Assembly: GCF_900105515.1 (NCBI RefSeq)
Contig: NZ_FNSY01000001.1
Location: forward strand, 1,612,001-1,676,000
Length of the DNA stretch: 64,000 nucleotides
DNA from: Streptomyces sp. 2131.1
GTDB lineage: Bacteria; Actinomycetota; Actinomycetes; Streptomycetales; Streptomycetaceae
Direction of reading: 5' to 3'
Under the pieces are notes generated by a model. That model was not told the origin of the DNA, did not search any database, and saw nothing but the letters and a program-made list of their open reading frames with translations. How positions within the stretch are numbered: position 1 is the stretch's first letter; each line of letters starts with the position of its first letter. The position numbers were made by a program, and so were the translations under genes. This document shows, in pieces, positions 8,471 through 17,751 of this stretch.

Positions 8471-8752
8471 ATGGCTGAGCGCCGCGTAAACGTCGGTTGG
8501 GCCGAGGGCCTGCACGCCCGCCCCGCTTCCATCTTCGTCCGTGCCGCCACGGCTTCCGGCGTTCCCGTCACCATCGCCAAGGCGGACGGCAACCCGGTGA
8601 ACGCGGCCTCCATGCTCGCGGTGCTCGGCCTCGGCGCCCAGGGCGGCGAGGAGATCGTGCTCGCCTCCGAGGCGGACAACGCCGAGGCCGCTCTGGACCG
8701 GCTGGCCAAGCTGGTCGCCGAGGGCCTGGAAGAGCTTCCGGAGACCGTCTGA
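8471..8752 (+). CDS. ptsH: HPr phosphocarrier protein of the PTS
   Basis: A 93-residue HPr. The phosphoryl-accepting histidine is His15 in GLHARPAS and the regulatory serine region is NAASMLAVLGLG with Ser47. HPr accepts phosphate from Enzyme I and passes it to sugar-specific EIIA proteins in the cytoplasm. The ATG at 8471 follows a GAAGGGC ribosome site; an in-frame GTG five codons upstream is not needed. The gene stands alone here, without ptsI or crr, as in other streptomycetes, and is preceded by a DasR element and followed by a strong hairpin. Confidence 0.96.
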   Translation: MAERRVNVGWAEGLHARPASIFVRAATASGVPVTIAKADGNPVNAASMLAVLGLGAQGGEEIVLASEADNAEAALDRLAKLVAEGLEELPETV

Positions 8753-8789
8753 GCCCGAACGGTCACGACCGCCGGAATTTTCGCGCGAA

Positions 8790-8825
8790 AGCCGCAGCCC
8801 CCTGCACGGGGAGCCGCGGCTTTTT
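8790..8825 (+). terminator. Rho-independent terminator of ptsH
   Basis: Stem arms AGCCGCAGCCCC and GGGGAGCCGCGGCT with a short loop (a few mismatches) are followed by TTTTT at 8821-8825. It is one of the few hairpins in this window with a real T-run. Confidence 0.8.
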
Positions 8826-8917
8826 CGTATGTTCACCGAAGTGGCGGCCGGGCCGAAAACGCCTCGCCGCCATTCACGATTTTACGCATGCCTTCATTTA
8901 TTTGTACGCGACCTTTG

Positions 8918-9628
8918 TTAATTCCGGCCGCTCGTGGTGTTTACGGCACGTTGCGAAGTCCTCACGCGGCCGGCCCTGGGCACCATGCCGGATGCGGGGC
9001 GGGCGACCCGGCGCAACCGGTGTGCGGCGCCCTGGCGTTCGGCGAGCTGCGCGGCCAGGGCCCTCGCCCGCTCGGCGTCGCCGCGCGCCACGGCGTCCAC
9101 GAGCGCCCCGTGCTCGGCCCACGCCTCGGCCGGACGGGCGGGCTGGTCGACCGCGTACATCCAGGCGATCTTGTGGCGCAGCTGTGTGAGCAGCGCGATG
9201 AGCCCGGGGCTGCCCGAGGCCTGGGCCAGCGTCTCGTGGAACCAGGCGGCGAGGGAGCGCAGGTCCTCGCCCTCGCCCCGGCGGGCCCGCTCCTGGCCGA
9301 GCCGGACCAGGCCGCGCAGGACCTTGAGGTGGGCCTCCGTCCGGCGCTGGGCCGCGCGGGCGGCGCTCAGGGGTTCCAGCAGCTTGCGGACCTCCAGGAG
9401 GTCGGCGGCCTCCTGCTCCGACGGCTCGGCGACGCAGGCCCCGGCGTGTCTCCGGGTGACCACGAAGCCCTCGGACTCCAGGGTGCGCAGCGCTTCCCGG
9501 ACCGGGACGCGGGAAACCCCGTAACGCCGTGCGAGCACCTCCTCGGTGAGCCGGCTGCCGCGTTCGAAGACACCGGAAACGATGTCTTCACGGATTGCCG
9601 TGCATACCGAATGCGCCGGAACACGCAT
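8918..9628 (-). CDS. GntR-family (FadR/FCD type) transcriptional regulator
   Basis: A 236-residue regulator with an N-terminal winged helix (LTEEVLARRYGVSRVPVREALRTLESEGFVVTRRHAG) and an all-helical FCD ligand domain (ADLLEVRKLLEPLSAARAA, WFHETLAQASGSPGLIALLTQLRHK, EHGALVDAVARGDAERARALAAQL). FCD domains typically sense small carboxylates through a metal, but the effector is unknown. ATG 9628 has GGAGG eight bases upstream. No metabolic gene is adjacent in the same direction, so its targets may lie elsewhere; a palindrome in its promoter suggests autoregulation. The last 40 residues are a poorly conserved basic tail. Confidence 0.87.
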   Translation of the reverse strand: MRVPAHSVCTAIREDIVSGVFERGSRLTEEVLARRYGVSRVPVREALRTLESEGFVVTRRHAGACVAEPSEQEAADLLEVRKLLEPLSAARAAQRRTEAHLKVLRGLVRLGQERARRGEGEDLRSLAAWFHETLAQASGSPGLIALLTQLRHKIAWMYAVDQPARPAEAWAEHGALVDAVARGDAERARALAAQLAERQGAAHRLRRVARPASGMVPRAGRVRTSQRAVNTTSGRN

Positions 9629-9684
9629 GTCCGAACCTCCGCCTCAATCCCCGCGAACAGCGGCCGATCGACACCTCTGCCGTG

Positions 9685-9735
9685 ACTCTATTGCAATGCG
9701 CTCGCATTTCCGATGCCGGGCGGGAATTCATGAAT
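9685..9735 (-). promoter_or_regulatory. Candidate promoter and operator palindromes of the GntR gene
   Basis: On the minus strand TAGAGT (9690-9685) fits a -10 box. Just upstream, AATGCG-CT-CGCATT (9695-9708) is a perfect 6-bp inverted repeat in the spacer region, and ATTCATGAAT (9726-9735) is a perfect 10-bp palindrome. Both are AT-richer than the surroundings and are candidate sites for the GntR protein. Confidence 0.45.
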
Positions 9736-9782
9736 ATCTTTTGGTCACGGCCGGGCGGGGCGGACGGGGCGAAACGGGTACG

Positions 9783-9815
9783 GCGAAGGCCCCGGCGGGG
9801 TGCCGGGGCCTTCGC
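9783..9815 (-). terminator. Terminator of the M23 peptidase gene
   Basis: A perfect 14-bp stem, GCGAAGGCCCCGGC (9783-9796) with GCCGGGGCCTTCGC (9802-9815) and a 5-base loop, sits 16 bases after the peptidase stop codon. Confidence 0.8.
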
Positions 9816-9830
9816 GGGGAGCCTGTGCGG

Positions 9831-10664
9831 TCAGACGCTGACGCCGTGGGCGCGCAGGTAGGCGACCGGGTCCATGTCGGAGCCGTAGGAGGGCGTGGTC
9901 CGGGCCTCGAAGTGGAGGTGCGGGCCGGTGGAGTTACCGGTGGAGCCGGAGAGTCCGATCTGCCGGCCGGCCGCGACGCTCTGGCCGACGGCGACGCCGA
10001 TCGACGAGAGGTGGCCGTACTGGGTGTACGTGCCGTCCGTCATCCGCAGCACGATGTTGTTGCCGTACGCCCCGCCCCAGCCCGCCTCGACGACCGTACC
10101 GGCGCCGACGGCGACGACGGAGCTGCCGGAGGCGGCGTGGAAGTCGATGCCGGAGTGGCTGCCGGACGACCAGAGCGAGCCGCTGGACTTGTAGCCGGTG
10201 GTCACGTACGAGCCGGCGACGGGGAGCCGGTAGGAGGTGCCCAGAGCGGTGCGGGCGGTGGAGCGGCCGGCGCGTGCGGAGGCCTCGCGTGCGGCCTCGG
10301 CCTTCGCCTTGGCGGCCGCCTTGACCCTGGCCGCCTTGGCGGCGGCCTGCTTCTTCGCCTCCGCCGCCTTCTTCTTGGCCTTCGCGATGGCAGCCGCCTT
10401 CTTCTCGGCGGCGTCCGCCAGGCGCTGCTGGGCGGTGGCCTGGGCCTCGATCCGGTCGGCCAGGGTGCTCTCGATGGTGAGGATCCGGGAGAGCCCGGTC
10501 TCGGTGGCGGCGGGGGCCGTCCCGGTGTCGGCGGCGAGGGCCGGGGAGGCCAGCGAGCCGATGACGCCGGTGGTGGCGAGGGTCGCGATGCCGACGGCCT
10601 TGGCGCCGGTACGCGTCAGACGGCTCGGGGCACGGTGCTTCCCGGTGGCACGGGTGAACGCCAT
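9831..10664 (-). CDS. Secreted M23 (LytM-type) peptidoglycan endopeptidase
   Basis: A 277-residue exported enzyme. Residues 1-45 are a signal peptide ending in SPALA. Residues about 55-135 form an Ala/Lys-rich coiled coil (AKAKKKAAEAKKQAAAK). The M23 domain carries the zinc ligands His170 and Asp174 in HSGIDFH and the HLHFE motif with His249 and His251. Such proteins cleave cross-bridge peptides of the cell wall during growth or germination. It lies behind a c-di-AMP riboswitch, in keeping with the known link between this switch class and wall hydrolases in Actinobacteria. The family is sure; the exact cleavage site is not. Confidence 0.93.
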   Translation of the reverse strand: MAFTRATGKHRAPSRLTRTGAKAVGIATLATTGVIGSLASPALAADTGTAPAATETGLSRILTIESTLADRIEAQATAQQRLADAAEKKAAAIAKAKKKAAEAKKQAAAKAARVKAAAKAKAEAAREASARAGRSTARTALGTSYRLPVAGSYVTTGYKSSGSLWSSGSHSGIDFHAASGSSVVAVGAGTVVEAGWGGAYGNNIVLRMTDGTYTQYGHLSSIGVAVGQSVAAGRQIGLSGSTGNSTGPHLHFEARTTPSYGSDMDPVAYLRAHGVSV

Positions 10665-10689
10665 GGAGTGGCTGGTCCTTTCCTTCCTT

Positions 10690-10845
10690 CTCGCCTACCG
10701 GGTTAGCTGACGGGTTCGGAGCAGGAAGGTCTCCTACGGGCGCCTCGCCCCGGATGGGGGGCGCGGGCGTCCGATTCACCCCAGGGACTGCGTGGGTCCC
10801 CGGCTCCCCCGGCTCGCGCCTGACGGGGACTCGGCGATGGCTGCC
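10690..10845 (-). ncRNA. c-di-AMP riboswitch (ydaO-yuaA leader)
   Basis: On the minus strand the leader of the M23 gene contains, in order, GGGGACCCA, CTGGGGTGAATC, GTAGGAGACCTTCC and CGAACCCGTCAGCTAACC followed by CGGTAGGCG. These are the conserved blocks of the ydaO-type riboswitch that binds cyclic di-AMP. It ends about 25 bases before the start codon. In Streptomyces these switches control wall-lytic genes such as rpfA; high c-di-AMP is expected to turn expression off. Confidence 0.9.
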
Positions 10846-11011
10846 CGGTACGTCACGGATGCGGCGTACGAGTGGCGGACAGCGGACCCGACGCTAAGCG
10901 GCCGGACTTCAAGCCACCAAACGGGCACGGGGTTTTGTAGCGCATCCCACAGGGTGAATCAGGGCATTACTCATAAGTCAGCCACATAACGGGCAAAAGC
11001 GTTCGGTCGTG

Positions 11012-11051
11012 CGGGGAGGCTCCGGCGCAACCACGCACCGGAGCCTCCCCG
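11012..11051 (-). terminator. Terminator of the M16 peptidase operon
   Basis: CGGGGAGGCTCCGG (11012-11025) pairs perfectly with CCGGAGCCTCCCCG (11038-11051) across a 12-base loop, 28 bases after the stop codon of the downstream M16 gene. Confidence 0.75.
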
Positions 11052-11079
11052 TTGCCCGTCCTACGGGCGAAGCGGCCGG

Positions 11080-12492
11080 TCAGCCGGTGACGACGGACAC
11101 CTCGCCGATACCGAGGGCCCGGACCGGCTCCGCGATGCGGGAGGCGTCGCCGACCAGGACCGTGACCAGCCGGTCCACCGGGAAGGCGTTGACCGCGGCT
11201 GCGGTCGCCTCCACCGTGCCGGTCTCGGCGAGGCGGGCGTACAGCGTCGCCTGATAGTCGTCCGGGAGGTGCTGCTCCACCTGGTCGGCGAGGGTGCTCG
11301 CCACGGAGGCGGCCGTCTCGAACTTCAGCGGGGCCACCCCCACGAGGTTCTGCACGGCCGTCTCGCGCTCGGAGTCCGTCAGGCCCTCGGCGGCCAGCGT
11401 GCGCAGGACCTTCCAGAGGTCGTCCAGGGCCGGGCCGGTGGACTCGGTGTCCACGGAACCGCTGATGGCCAGCATCGCGGCGCCCGTCGCACCAGAGGCG
11501 GAGTCAGCGGCACTGGAGCGGAGCACCTGCGCGAAGGCCCGCACGCCGTACGTGTAGCCCTTCTCCTCGCGCAGGACCCGGTCGAGCCGGGAGGTGAGCG
11601 TGCCGCCCAGGCAGTAGGTGCCGAGGACCTGGGCAGGCCACACGCTGTCGTGGCGGTCGGCGCCGATGCGGCCGATCAGCAACTGCGTCTGCACCGCACC
11701 CGGGCGGTCCACGATGATCACGCGGCCGGTGTCGTCGGCCGTGATCGGCGGAGCCGGGCGGGGCTCGACGGTGTTCCCCGACCAGTCGCCGAGGGTCTCG
11801 GCGAGCAGGGCGTCCAGGTCGATGCCGGTGAGGTCGCCGACGACCACGACGGTCGCGGCCGACGGGCGGATGTGCGCGTCGTAGAAGGCGCGCACGGCCG
11901 CGGTGTCGATGCGCTCGATGGTCTTCTCGGTGCCCAGGCGCGGGCGCGACATGCGGGCCGTGGCCGGGAACAGCTCCTTGGAGAGCTGCTTGGCCGCACG
12001 GCGGGCCGGGTTGGCCTGCTCGTGCGGGATCTCGTCCAGCCGGTTGCGCACCAGCCGCTCGATCTCGCTGTCCGCGAAGGCCGGTGCCCGCAGCGCCTCG
12101 GCGACCAGCCCGAGCGCCTTGGCCAGCCGGGAGGCCGGGACCTCCAGGGAGACCCGGACGCCCGGGTGGTCGGCGTGGGCGTCGAGGGTCGCACCGCACC
12201 GCTCCAGCTCGGCGGCGAACTCCTCGGCGCTCTGCTTGTCGGTGCCCTCGGACAGGGCGCGGGACATGATCGTGGCCACGCCGTCCAGGCCCTCGGGCTC
12301 GGCGTCCAGGGGGGCGTCGATGAAGATCTCGACGGCGACGACCTGCTGGCCGGGGCGGTGGCAGCGCAGCACCGTCAGCCCGTTGGGCAGGGAGCCGCGC
12401 TCCGGCGCGGGGAAGGCCCAGGGCCGCGCCGAGCCGGGTGTGGGCCGGGGGTGGTATTGCATCGAAACTTCAGTCGCGGCAGCGTCGGTCAC
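11080..12492 (-). CDS. M16 family protein without HxxEH (non-catalytic partner)
   Basis: A 470-residue M16B-fold protein. At the place of the zinc motif it reads GVATIMSRALSEGTDKQSAEEF, so the HxxEH signature is missing, while the C-terminal half keeps LREEKGYTYGVRAF, the Arg/Tyr substrate-binding motif of the second subunit. This is the pattern of heterodimeric M16 peptidases, where one chain supplies the metal site and the other helps bind peptide. Its GTG start overlaps the stop of the catalytic gene by four bases (GTGA), so the two are translationally coupled and should be made in equal amounts. Confidence 0.87.
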   Translation of the reverse strand: MTDAAATEVSMQYHPRPTPGSARPWAFPAPERGSLPNGLTVLRCHRPGQQVVAVEIFIDAPLDAEPEGLDGVATIMSRALSEGTDKQSAEEFAAELERCGATLDAHADHPGVRVSLEVPASRLAKALGLVAEALRAPAFADSEIERLVRNRLDEIPHEQANPARRAAKQLSKELFPATARMSRPRLGTEKTIERIDTAAVRAFYDAHIRPSAATVVVVGDLTGIDLDALLAETLGDWSGNTVEPRPAPPITADDTGRVIIVDRPGAVQTQLLIGRIGADRHDSVWPAQVLGTYCLGGTLTSRLDRVLREEKGYTYGVRAFAQVLRSSAADSASGATGAAMLAISGSVDTESTGPALDDLWKVLRTLAAEGLTDSERETAVQNLVGVAPLKFETAASVASTLADQVEQHLPDDYQATLYARLAETGTVEATAAAVNAFPVDRLVTVLVGDASRIAEPVRALGIGEVSVVTG

Positions 12493-13844
12493 TGGTCCGC
12501 CCCTTCATGCGCGTCGGTGTCGGTGTCGGCCTCTTCGGCGGACTCGACCGGTTCGTAGACCAGGACCGCCCGGTTGTCGGGCCGCAGCTGGGCCTGCGCG
12601 GCCGCCTTGACCTCCTCGGCGGTGACGTCGAGGACCCGGTTCACAGCGGTCAGCGCGAGCTGCGGGTCGCCGAACAGCACCGCGTACCTGCACAGTTCGT
12701 CGGCGCGGCCCGAGACCGTCCCGAGCCGGTCGAGCCACTCGCGCTCCAACTGGGCCTGGGCGCGCTCCATCTCCTCGGGCGTGGGGCCTTCCTCGGCGAA
12801 CCGGGCCAGCTCCTCGTCGACCGCGGCCTCGATCTCGGCCACCTCGACGCCGCCCGACGTCTTGACGTCCAGCCAGCCCAGGGAGGGCGCGCCGGCGAGC
12901 CGGAGCAGTCCGAACCCGGCGGCCACCGCCGTACGGTCGCGGCGGACCAGGCGGTTGTGGAGGCGGGAGGACTCGCCGCCGCCCAGCACGGTCAGGGCGA
13001 GGTCCGCGGCGTCGCACTCGCGGGTGCCGTCGTGGGGCAGCCGGTAGGCGGCCATCAGGGCGCGCGCCGGCACCTCCTCGCGGACCTCCTCGCGCAGCTG
13101 GCCGCCCATGACCGGGGGCAGCGAGCCGTCACGCGGCGGCTGCTTGCCGTCGTGGGAGGGGATGGAGCCGAAGTACTTCTCGATCCAGGCGAGGGTCTGC
13201 TCGGGGTCGATGTCGCCGACGACCGACAGCACGGCGTTGTTCGGCGCGTAGTACGTACGGAAGAAGGTGCGGGCGTCCTCGAGGGTCGCCGCGTCCAGGT
13301 CGGCCATGGAGCCGATCGGGGTGTGGTGGTACGGGTGGCCCTCGGGGTAGGCGAGGGCGGTCAGCCGCTCGAACGCGGTGCCGTACGGGACGTTGTCGTA
13401 GCGCTGGCGGCGCTCGTTCTTGACGACGTCGCGCTGGTTCTCCATGGACTCCTCGTCGAGCGCGGCGAGCAGCGAGCCCATCCGGTCGGCTTCGAGCCAC
13501 AGGGCCAGCTCCAGCTGGTGCGTGGGCATCGTCTCGAAGTAGTTGGTCCGCTCGAAACTGGTGGTGCCGTTGAGCGAACCGCCGGCACCCTGCACCAGCT
13601 CGAAGTGTCCGTTCCCCTTGACCTGTCCGGAGCCCTGGAACATCAGGTGCTCGAAGAGGTGGGCCAGGCCCGTGCGGCCCTTGACCTCGTGGCGCGAGCC
13701 GACGTCGTACCAGAGGCAGACCGCCGCGACCGGGGTCAGATGGTCCTCGGAGAGCACCACGCGCAGGCCATTGGCCAGACGGTGCTCGGTCGCTGTCAGG
13801 CCGCCGGAGCCGGCCTGGGCGGTGGCCGTGTGACCCATGGGCAT
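12489..13844 (-). CDS. M16 family zinc metallopeptidase (catalytic subunit)
   Basis: A 451-residue pitrilysin-family peptidase. The inverted zinc motif is HLFEH (His62, Glu65, His66) within GLAHLFEHLMFQGSG, and the distal glutamate lies in the ERRQRYDNVPYG region. No signal peptide is visible, so it acts in the cytoplasm on peptides. ATG 13844 is chosen because AAGGG lies six bases upstream; the frame is open further up but holds no conserved sequence. It is the first gene of a two-gene operon with the non-catalytic partner. Confidence 0.9.
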   Translation of the reverse strand: MPMGHTATAQAGSGGLTATEHRLANGLRVVLSEDHLTPVAAVCLWYDVGSRHEVKGRTGLAHLFEHLMFQGSGQVKGNGHFELVQGAGGSLNGTTSFERTNYFETMPTHQLELALWLEADRMGSLLAALDEESMENQRDVVKNERRQRYDNVPYGTAFERLTALAYPEGHPYHHTPIGSMADLDAATLEDARTFFRTYYAPNNAVLSVVGDIDPEQTLAWIEKYFGSIPSHDGKQPPRDGSLPPVMGGQLREEVREEVPARALMAAYRLPHDGTRECDAADLALTVLGGGESSRLHNRLVRRDRTAVAAGFGLLRLAGAPSLGWLDVKTSGGVEVAEIEAAVDEELARFAEEGPTPEEMERAQAQLEREWLDRLGTVSGRADELCRYAVLFGDPQLALTAVNRVLDVTAEEVKAAAQAQLRPDNRAVLVYEPVESAEEADTDTDAHEGADQ

Positions 13845-14154
13845 GTACGTCCCTTCGATCGCGCTACTGGATGTCCATATGAAGAAGCCGCTGCGGGAAG
13901 CTGCTTCGAAAGGTTGCTTCGAGACACAGCCACTGTATGCAAGCGAACCGGCACCTGCCGAAGTTCCCGCCCGGCGAAGCTTCGCGCGAAATTCCCCGGA
14001 AGGGGGTCCTCCGGCGCCTCGGGACGCACGGCGAGGGGGCTTTGGGACGGGTCGAGGTCGGGGTTGTCGGTGCGGCGGTCCACAATGGTGCGCGTCAGAA
14101 CCTGAGGGAACCTGAGGTTGCCCGATCGAAATCCGTGAAGGAGTCGCAGCAGCG
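13845..14154. other. Intergenic region between the divergent M16 operon and parC
   Basis: 310 bases without a gene. For the M16 side, TACAGT (13937-13932, minus) is a possible -10. The leader of that operon has GCTTCGA twice. On the parC side AACCTGAGG is repeated at 14099-14107 and 14109-14117, ten bases apart, followed by AAGGAG as ribosome site. No strong terminator or known operator was seen. Confidence 0.5.
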
Positions 14155-16605
14155 ATGGCCCGCCGCAGCACGAAGACCCCGCCGCCGGTCGACTTCGAGG
14201 AGAAGATCCTCGACATCGACGTCGTCGACGAAATGCAGGGCTCCTTCCTCGAGTACGCGTACTCGGTGATCTACTCCCGCGCCCTGCCCGACGCCCGGGA
14301 CGGCATGAAGCCGGTGCACCGCCGCATCGTGTACCAGATGAACGAGATGGGCCTGCGCCCGGACCGCGGCTTCGTGAAGTGCGCCCGGGTCGTCGGCGAG
14401 GTCATGGGCAAGCTGCACCCGCACGGCGACGCGTCGATCTACGACGCGCTGGTGCGCATGGCCCAGCCGTTCTCCATGCGTCTGCCACTCGTCGACGGAC
14501 ACGGGAACTTCGGCTCCCTGGGCAACGACGACCCGCCGGCCGCCATGCGGTACACCGAGTGCCGGATGGCCGACGCGACCTCGCTGATGACGGAGTCGAT
14601 CGACGAGGAGACGGTCGCCTTCCAGTCGAACTACGACGGTCAGGAGCAGGAGCCGGTCGTCCTCCCGGCTGCCTACCCCAACCTCCTGGTCAACGGCACG
14701 ACCGGGATCGCGGTCGGCATGGCGACCAACATGCCGCCGCACAACCTGGGCGAGGTCATCGCCGCCGCCCGGCATCTGATCAAGCATCCGGGCGCGGACC
14801 TGGAGACGCTGATGCGGTTCGTCCCCGGTCCCGACCTGCCGACCGGCGGGCGGATCGTGGGCCTGGGCGGCATCAAGGACGCGTACGCCAAGGGGCGCGG
14901 CACCTTCAAGATCCGTGCCACGGCCACCGTCGAGAACGTCACACCGCGCCGCAAGGGCCTCGTCGTCACCGAACTCCCCTTCACCGTCGGGCCCGAGAAG
15001 GTCATCTCCAAGATCAAGGACCTGGTCTCGGCGAAGAAGCTCCAGGGCATCGCCGACGTCAAGGACCTCACCGACCGCTCGCACGGCCTGCGTCTGGTCA
15101 TCGAGATCAAGAACGGCTTCGTGCCGGAGGCGGTACTGGAGCAGCTCTACAAGCTGACGCCGATGGAGGAGTCCTTCGGCATCAACAACGTGGCGCTGGT
15201 CGACGGCCAGCCGCTCACTTTGGGCCTCAAGGAGCTGCTCGAGGTCTATCTCGACCACCGCTTCGACGTGGTGCGCCGGCGCAGCGAGTTCCGCCGGACC
15301 AAGCGCCGCAACCGGCTGCATCTGGTCGAGGGTCTGCTCGTCGCGCTGGTCGACATCGACGAGGTCATCCGGCTCATCCGCTCCAGCGACAATTCGGCGC
15401 AGGCGAAGGAGCGGCTCATGGAGCGCTTCTCGCTGAGCGAGATCCAGACGCAGTACATCCTCGACACGCCGCTGCGCCGGCTGACCCGGTTCGACCGGAT
15501 CGAGCTGGAGAGCGAGCGGGACCGGCTCGATGCCGAGATCGCCGAGCTGACGACGATCCTGGAATCGGATGCCGAACTGCGCAAGCTGGTCTCCTCGGAA
15601 CTGGCCGCGGTCGCCAAGAAGTTCGGGACGGCCCGGCGTACGGTGCTGCTGGAGTCGGCCGGTTCGCAGGTCGCGTCGGTGCCGCTGGAGGTGGCGGACG
15701 ACCCGTGCCGGGTGCTGCTGTCCTCGACGGGCCTGCTGGCGCGTACGGCCAACGACGACCCGATCGTCTTCGCCGAGGGTGCCAAGCGGTCCAAGCACGA
15801 CGTGATCGTCTCCGCGGTGCCGGGGACGGCCCGGGGTGACATCGGGGTGGTGACGTCGAACGGGCGGCTGCTGCGGCTGCCGGTGATCGACCTCCCCCAG
15901 CTGCCGGACACGCATGCGGCGCCCAATCTGTCCGGCGGGGCGATGGTCGGGGAGTTCCTGACGCTGGAGGCGGACGAGGAGGTCGTCTGCCTCACCACGC
16001 TCGACGAGTCGTCACCGGGCCTCGCCGTCGGCACGCTCCAGGGCGTCGTCAAGCGCGTGGTGCCGGACTATCCGGCCAACAAGGACGAGCTGGAGGTCAT
16101 CGCCCTCAAGGACGGTGACCGGATCGTCGGCGCGGTGGAGCTGCGGACGGGCGAGGAGGACCTGGTCTTCATCACCTCGGACGCGCAGTTGCTGCGCTAC
16201 CCCGCTGCACAGGTGCGCCCGCAGGGACGGGCGGCCGGCGGTATGGCGGGCGTCAAGCTGGCCTCGGGGGCCAGGGTGCTGTCGTTCGCGGCGGTGGACC
16301 CGGCGGCGGATGCCGCGGTGTTCACGGTCGCCGGTTCGCACGGCACGCTGGACGACTCGGTCCTGACCTGCAAGCTCACCCCGTTCGACCAGTACCCCCG
16401 CAAGGGCCGGGCGACCGGTGGGGTGCGCTGCCAGCGGTTCCTGAAGGGCGAGGACGTGCTGGTGTTCGCCTGGGCGGGGACGACGCCGGCCAGGGCCGCG
16501 CAGAAGAACGGCACCCCGGCCACGCTGCCCGAGCCCGACCCGAGGCGCGACGGTTCCGGGACGCCGCTGGCGAACCCGGTCGCGGTGATCGCCGGCCCGG
16601 TGTAG
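14155..16605 (+). CDS. parC: Topoisomerase IV subunit A
   Basis: An 816-residue type IIA topoisomerase A subunit that cuts and rejoins DNA to decatenate chromosomes. The catalytic tyrosine is Tyr133 in [15 protein letters not shown], and the quinolone-resistance region is [20 protein letters not shown]. The C-terminal beta-pinwheel lacks a GyrA-box (QRRGGKG); the closest stretch is [11 protein letters not shown]. That, and the presence of parE 10 kb away while no gyrA/gyrB pair is here, favours ParC over GyrA. AAGGAG lies 11 bases before the ATG. Confidence 0.94.
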   Translation: MARRSTKTPPPVDFEEKILDIDVVDEMQGSFLEYAYSVIYSRALPDARDGMKPVHRRIVYQMNEMGLRPDRGFVKCARVVGEVMGKLHPHGDASIYDALVRMAQPFSMRLPLVDGHGNFGSLGNDDPPAAMRYTECRMADATSLMTESIDEETVAFQSNYDGQEQEPVVLPAAYPNLLVNGTTGIAVGMATNMPPHNLGEVIAAARHLIKHPGADLETLMRFVPGPDLPTGGRIVGLGGIKDAYAKGRGTFKIRATATVENVTPRRKGLVVTELPFTVGPEKVISKIKDLVSAKKLQGIADVKDLTDRSHGLRLVIEIKNGFVPEAVLEQLYKLTPMEESFGINNVALVDGQPLTLGLKELLEVYLDHRFDVVRRRSEFRRTKRRNRLHLVEGLLVALVDIDEVIRLIRSSDNSAQAKERLMERFSLSEIQTQYILDTPLRRLTRFDRIELESERDRLDAEIAELTTILESDAELRKLVSSELAAVAKKFGTARRTVLLESAGSQVASVPLEVADDPCRVLLSSTGLLARTANDDPIVFAEGAKRSKHDVIVSAVPGTARGDIGVVTSNGRLLRLPVIDLPQLPDTHAAPNLSGGAMVGEFLTLEADEEVVCLTTLDESSPGLAVGTLQGVVKRVVPDYPANKDELEVIALKDGDRIVGAVELRTGEEDLVFITSDAQLLRYPAAQVRPQGRAAGGMAGVKLASGARVLSFAAVDPAADAAVFTVAGSHGTLDDSVLTCKLTPFDQYPRKGRATGGVRCQRFLKGEDVLVFAWAGTTPARAAQKNGTPATLPEPDPRRDGSGTPLANPVAVIAGPV

Positions 16606-16631
16606 GCCGTACGGTCCGGCGGCGGGGCGCG

Positions 16632-17732
16632 TTACGCGTCGTCGTCGCCGGGCTGTCGCACGTACCGCAGGACGCCCCACATGGCTCGCTCGTGTGCGGC
16701 GTCCTGCCGCGTCTCCGCGGCAGGCTCCCCCGTAACGCGGCAGCCTTCCAGCTCCTTGCGCAGCGCGGGTGCGTCGATGCCGGAGCCGATCAGGACGAGC
16801 TGGGTCCGCTTCGGCCCGCCGCGTGTCCAGGGCTGGGGCGTGAACCTCAGGAACCGGCCGACCGCGTGCACCCCGTAGGCGTTGCCCGGGTCGCCCGCGC
16901 CGAAGTCGACGTACCCCTTGATGCGGTACAGCCCTTCGGGCCGTGAGTCGAGGAACTCCATCAGCCGCCGCGGATCCATCGGCACGTCGGAGTCGAAGTC
17001 GACGCTCTCGTACGCGGTGTGCAGATGGCCGTCGTGCCCGTGGCCGTCCTGCGCCGCGCGCTCCTCCAGGTAGAGGTCCTCGAAGGTGAGCTGACGCGCC
17101 TTCTCCTCGCTGTCGGGCCGCAGCGCCGGGTCGAAGAGCAGCTCCGGGTCGATGCGCCCGTACGTGGCGGGAACGATCGCCGCCGTGCTGCCGGTCTCCG
17201 CGACGGCCTTCCGGATGCGGGCGCACTCCTCGTCCCCGGCCCGGTCCGTCTTGTTGAGCACGACGAGATCGGCCACCGCGAGATGGCGGCCGATCTCCGG
17301 ATGGCGCTCCCGGGTCGCCTCGAACTCGGCGGCGTCGACCACCTCGACCAGTCCCCCGTACACGATGCGCGGGTTGTCGCTGGCGAGGATCATCCGGACG
17401 AGTTCCTGCGGCTCGGCGAGGCCGCTCGCCTCGATGACGATCACGTCGAGCCTCGCGGAGGGCCGGGTCAGCGTTTCCAGATACGTGTCCAGCTCGCTCG
17501 CGTCGACCGCGCAGCACAGGCAGCCGCCGCCCAGCGACACGGTGGAGCCGACCTGCCCGGAGACGGACATGGCGTCGATCTCGATGGCCCCGAAGTCGTT
17601 GACGATCACGCCGATCCGGTTGCCCGCGCGGTGGAGCAGGAGGTGGTTGAGCAGCGTCGTCTTGCCGGATCCCAGGAATCCCGCGAGGACGACGACCGGG
17701 ATCTGCGGGCTGCGGGGCGACGACGAGCTCAA
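16632..17732 (-). CDS. CobW/COG0523-family GTPase (putative metal chaperone)
   Basis: A 366-residue G3E GTPase. The P-loop is GFLGSGKTT with Lys24, the metal-binding motif is GGGCLCC (Cys71, Cys73, Cys74), the NKTD guanine-binding motif is VVLNKTD, and a His-rich loop (GHGHDGHLH) sits before the C-terminal CobW_C domain (RPEGLYRIKGYVDFG). Family members insert zinc, cobalt or other metals. No Zur-type gene or site was seen nearby, so the metal is open. A TTG at 17732 with GAAGG six bases upstream is the best start. It ends convergently with parC and starts 20 bases after the citrate synthase gene. Confidence 0.88.
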   Translation of the reverse strand: MSSSSPRSPQIPVVVLAGFLGSGKTTLLNHLLLHRAGNRIGVIVNDFGAIEIDAMSVSGQVGSTVSLGGGCLCCAVDASELDTYLETLTRPSARLDVIVIEASGLAEPQELVRMILASDNPRIVYGGLVEVVDAAEFEATRERHPEIGRHLAVADLVVLNKTDRAGDEECARIRKAVAETGSTAAIVPATYGRIDPELLFDPALRPDSEEKARQLTFEDLYLEERAAQDGHGHDGHLHTAYESVDFDSDVPMDPRRLMEFLDSRPEGLYRIKGYVDFGAGDPGNAYGVHAVGRFLRFTPQPWTRGGPKRTQLVLIGSGIDAPALRKELEGCRVTGEPAAETRQDAAHERAMWGVLRYVRQPGDDDA

Positions 17733-17751
17733 CGGGGGCCTTCCTGCGGGG

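Noticed and set aside
5326..8478. A 1050-codon open frame on the + strand opposite the GNAT/synthetase fusion
   Set aside because: Composition is Gly/Arg/Val-rich without motifs; it is the antisense shadow of the real minus-strand gene, common in 70%+ GC DNA.
14155..16605. Calling this gene gyrA
   Set aside because: No GyrA-box in the C-terminal pinwheel and no gyrB next to it; parE with ParE-like length lies in the same region.
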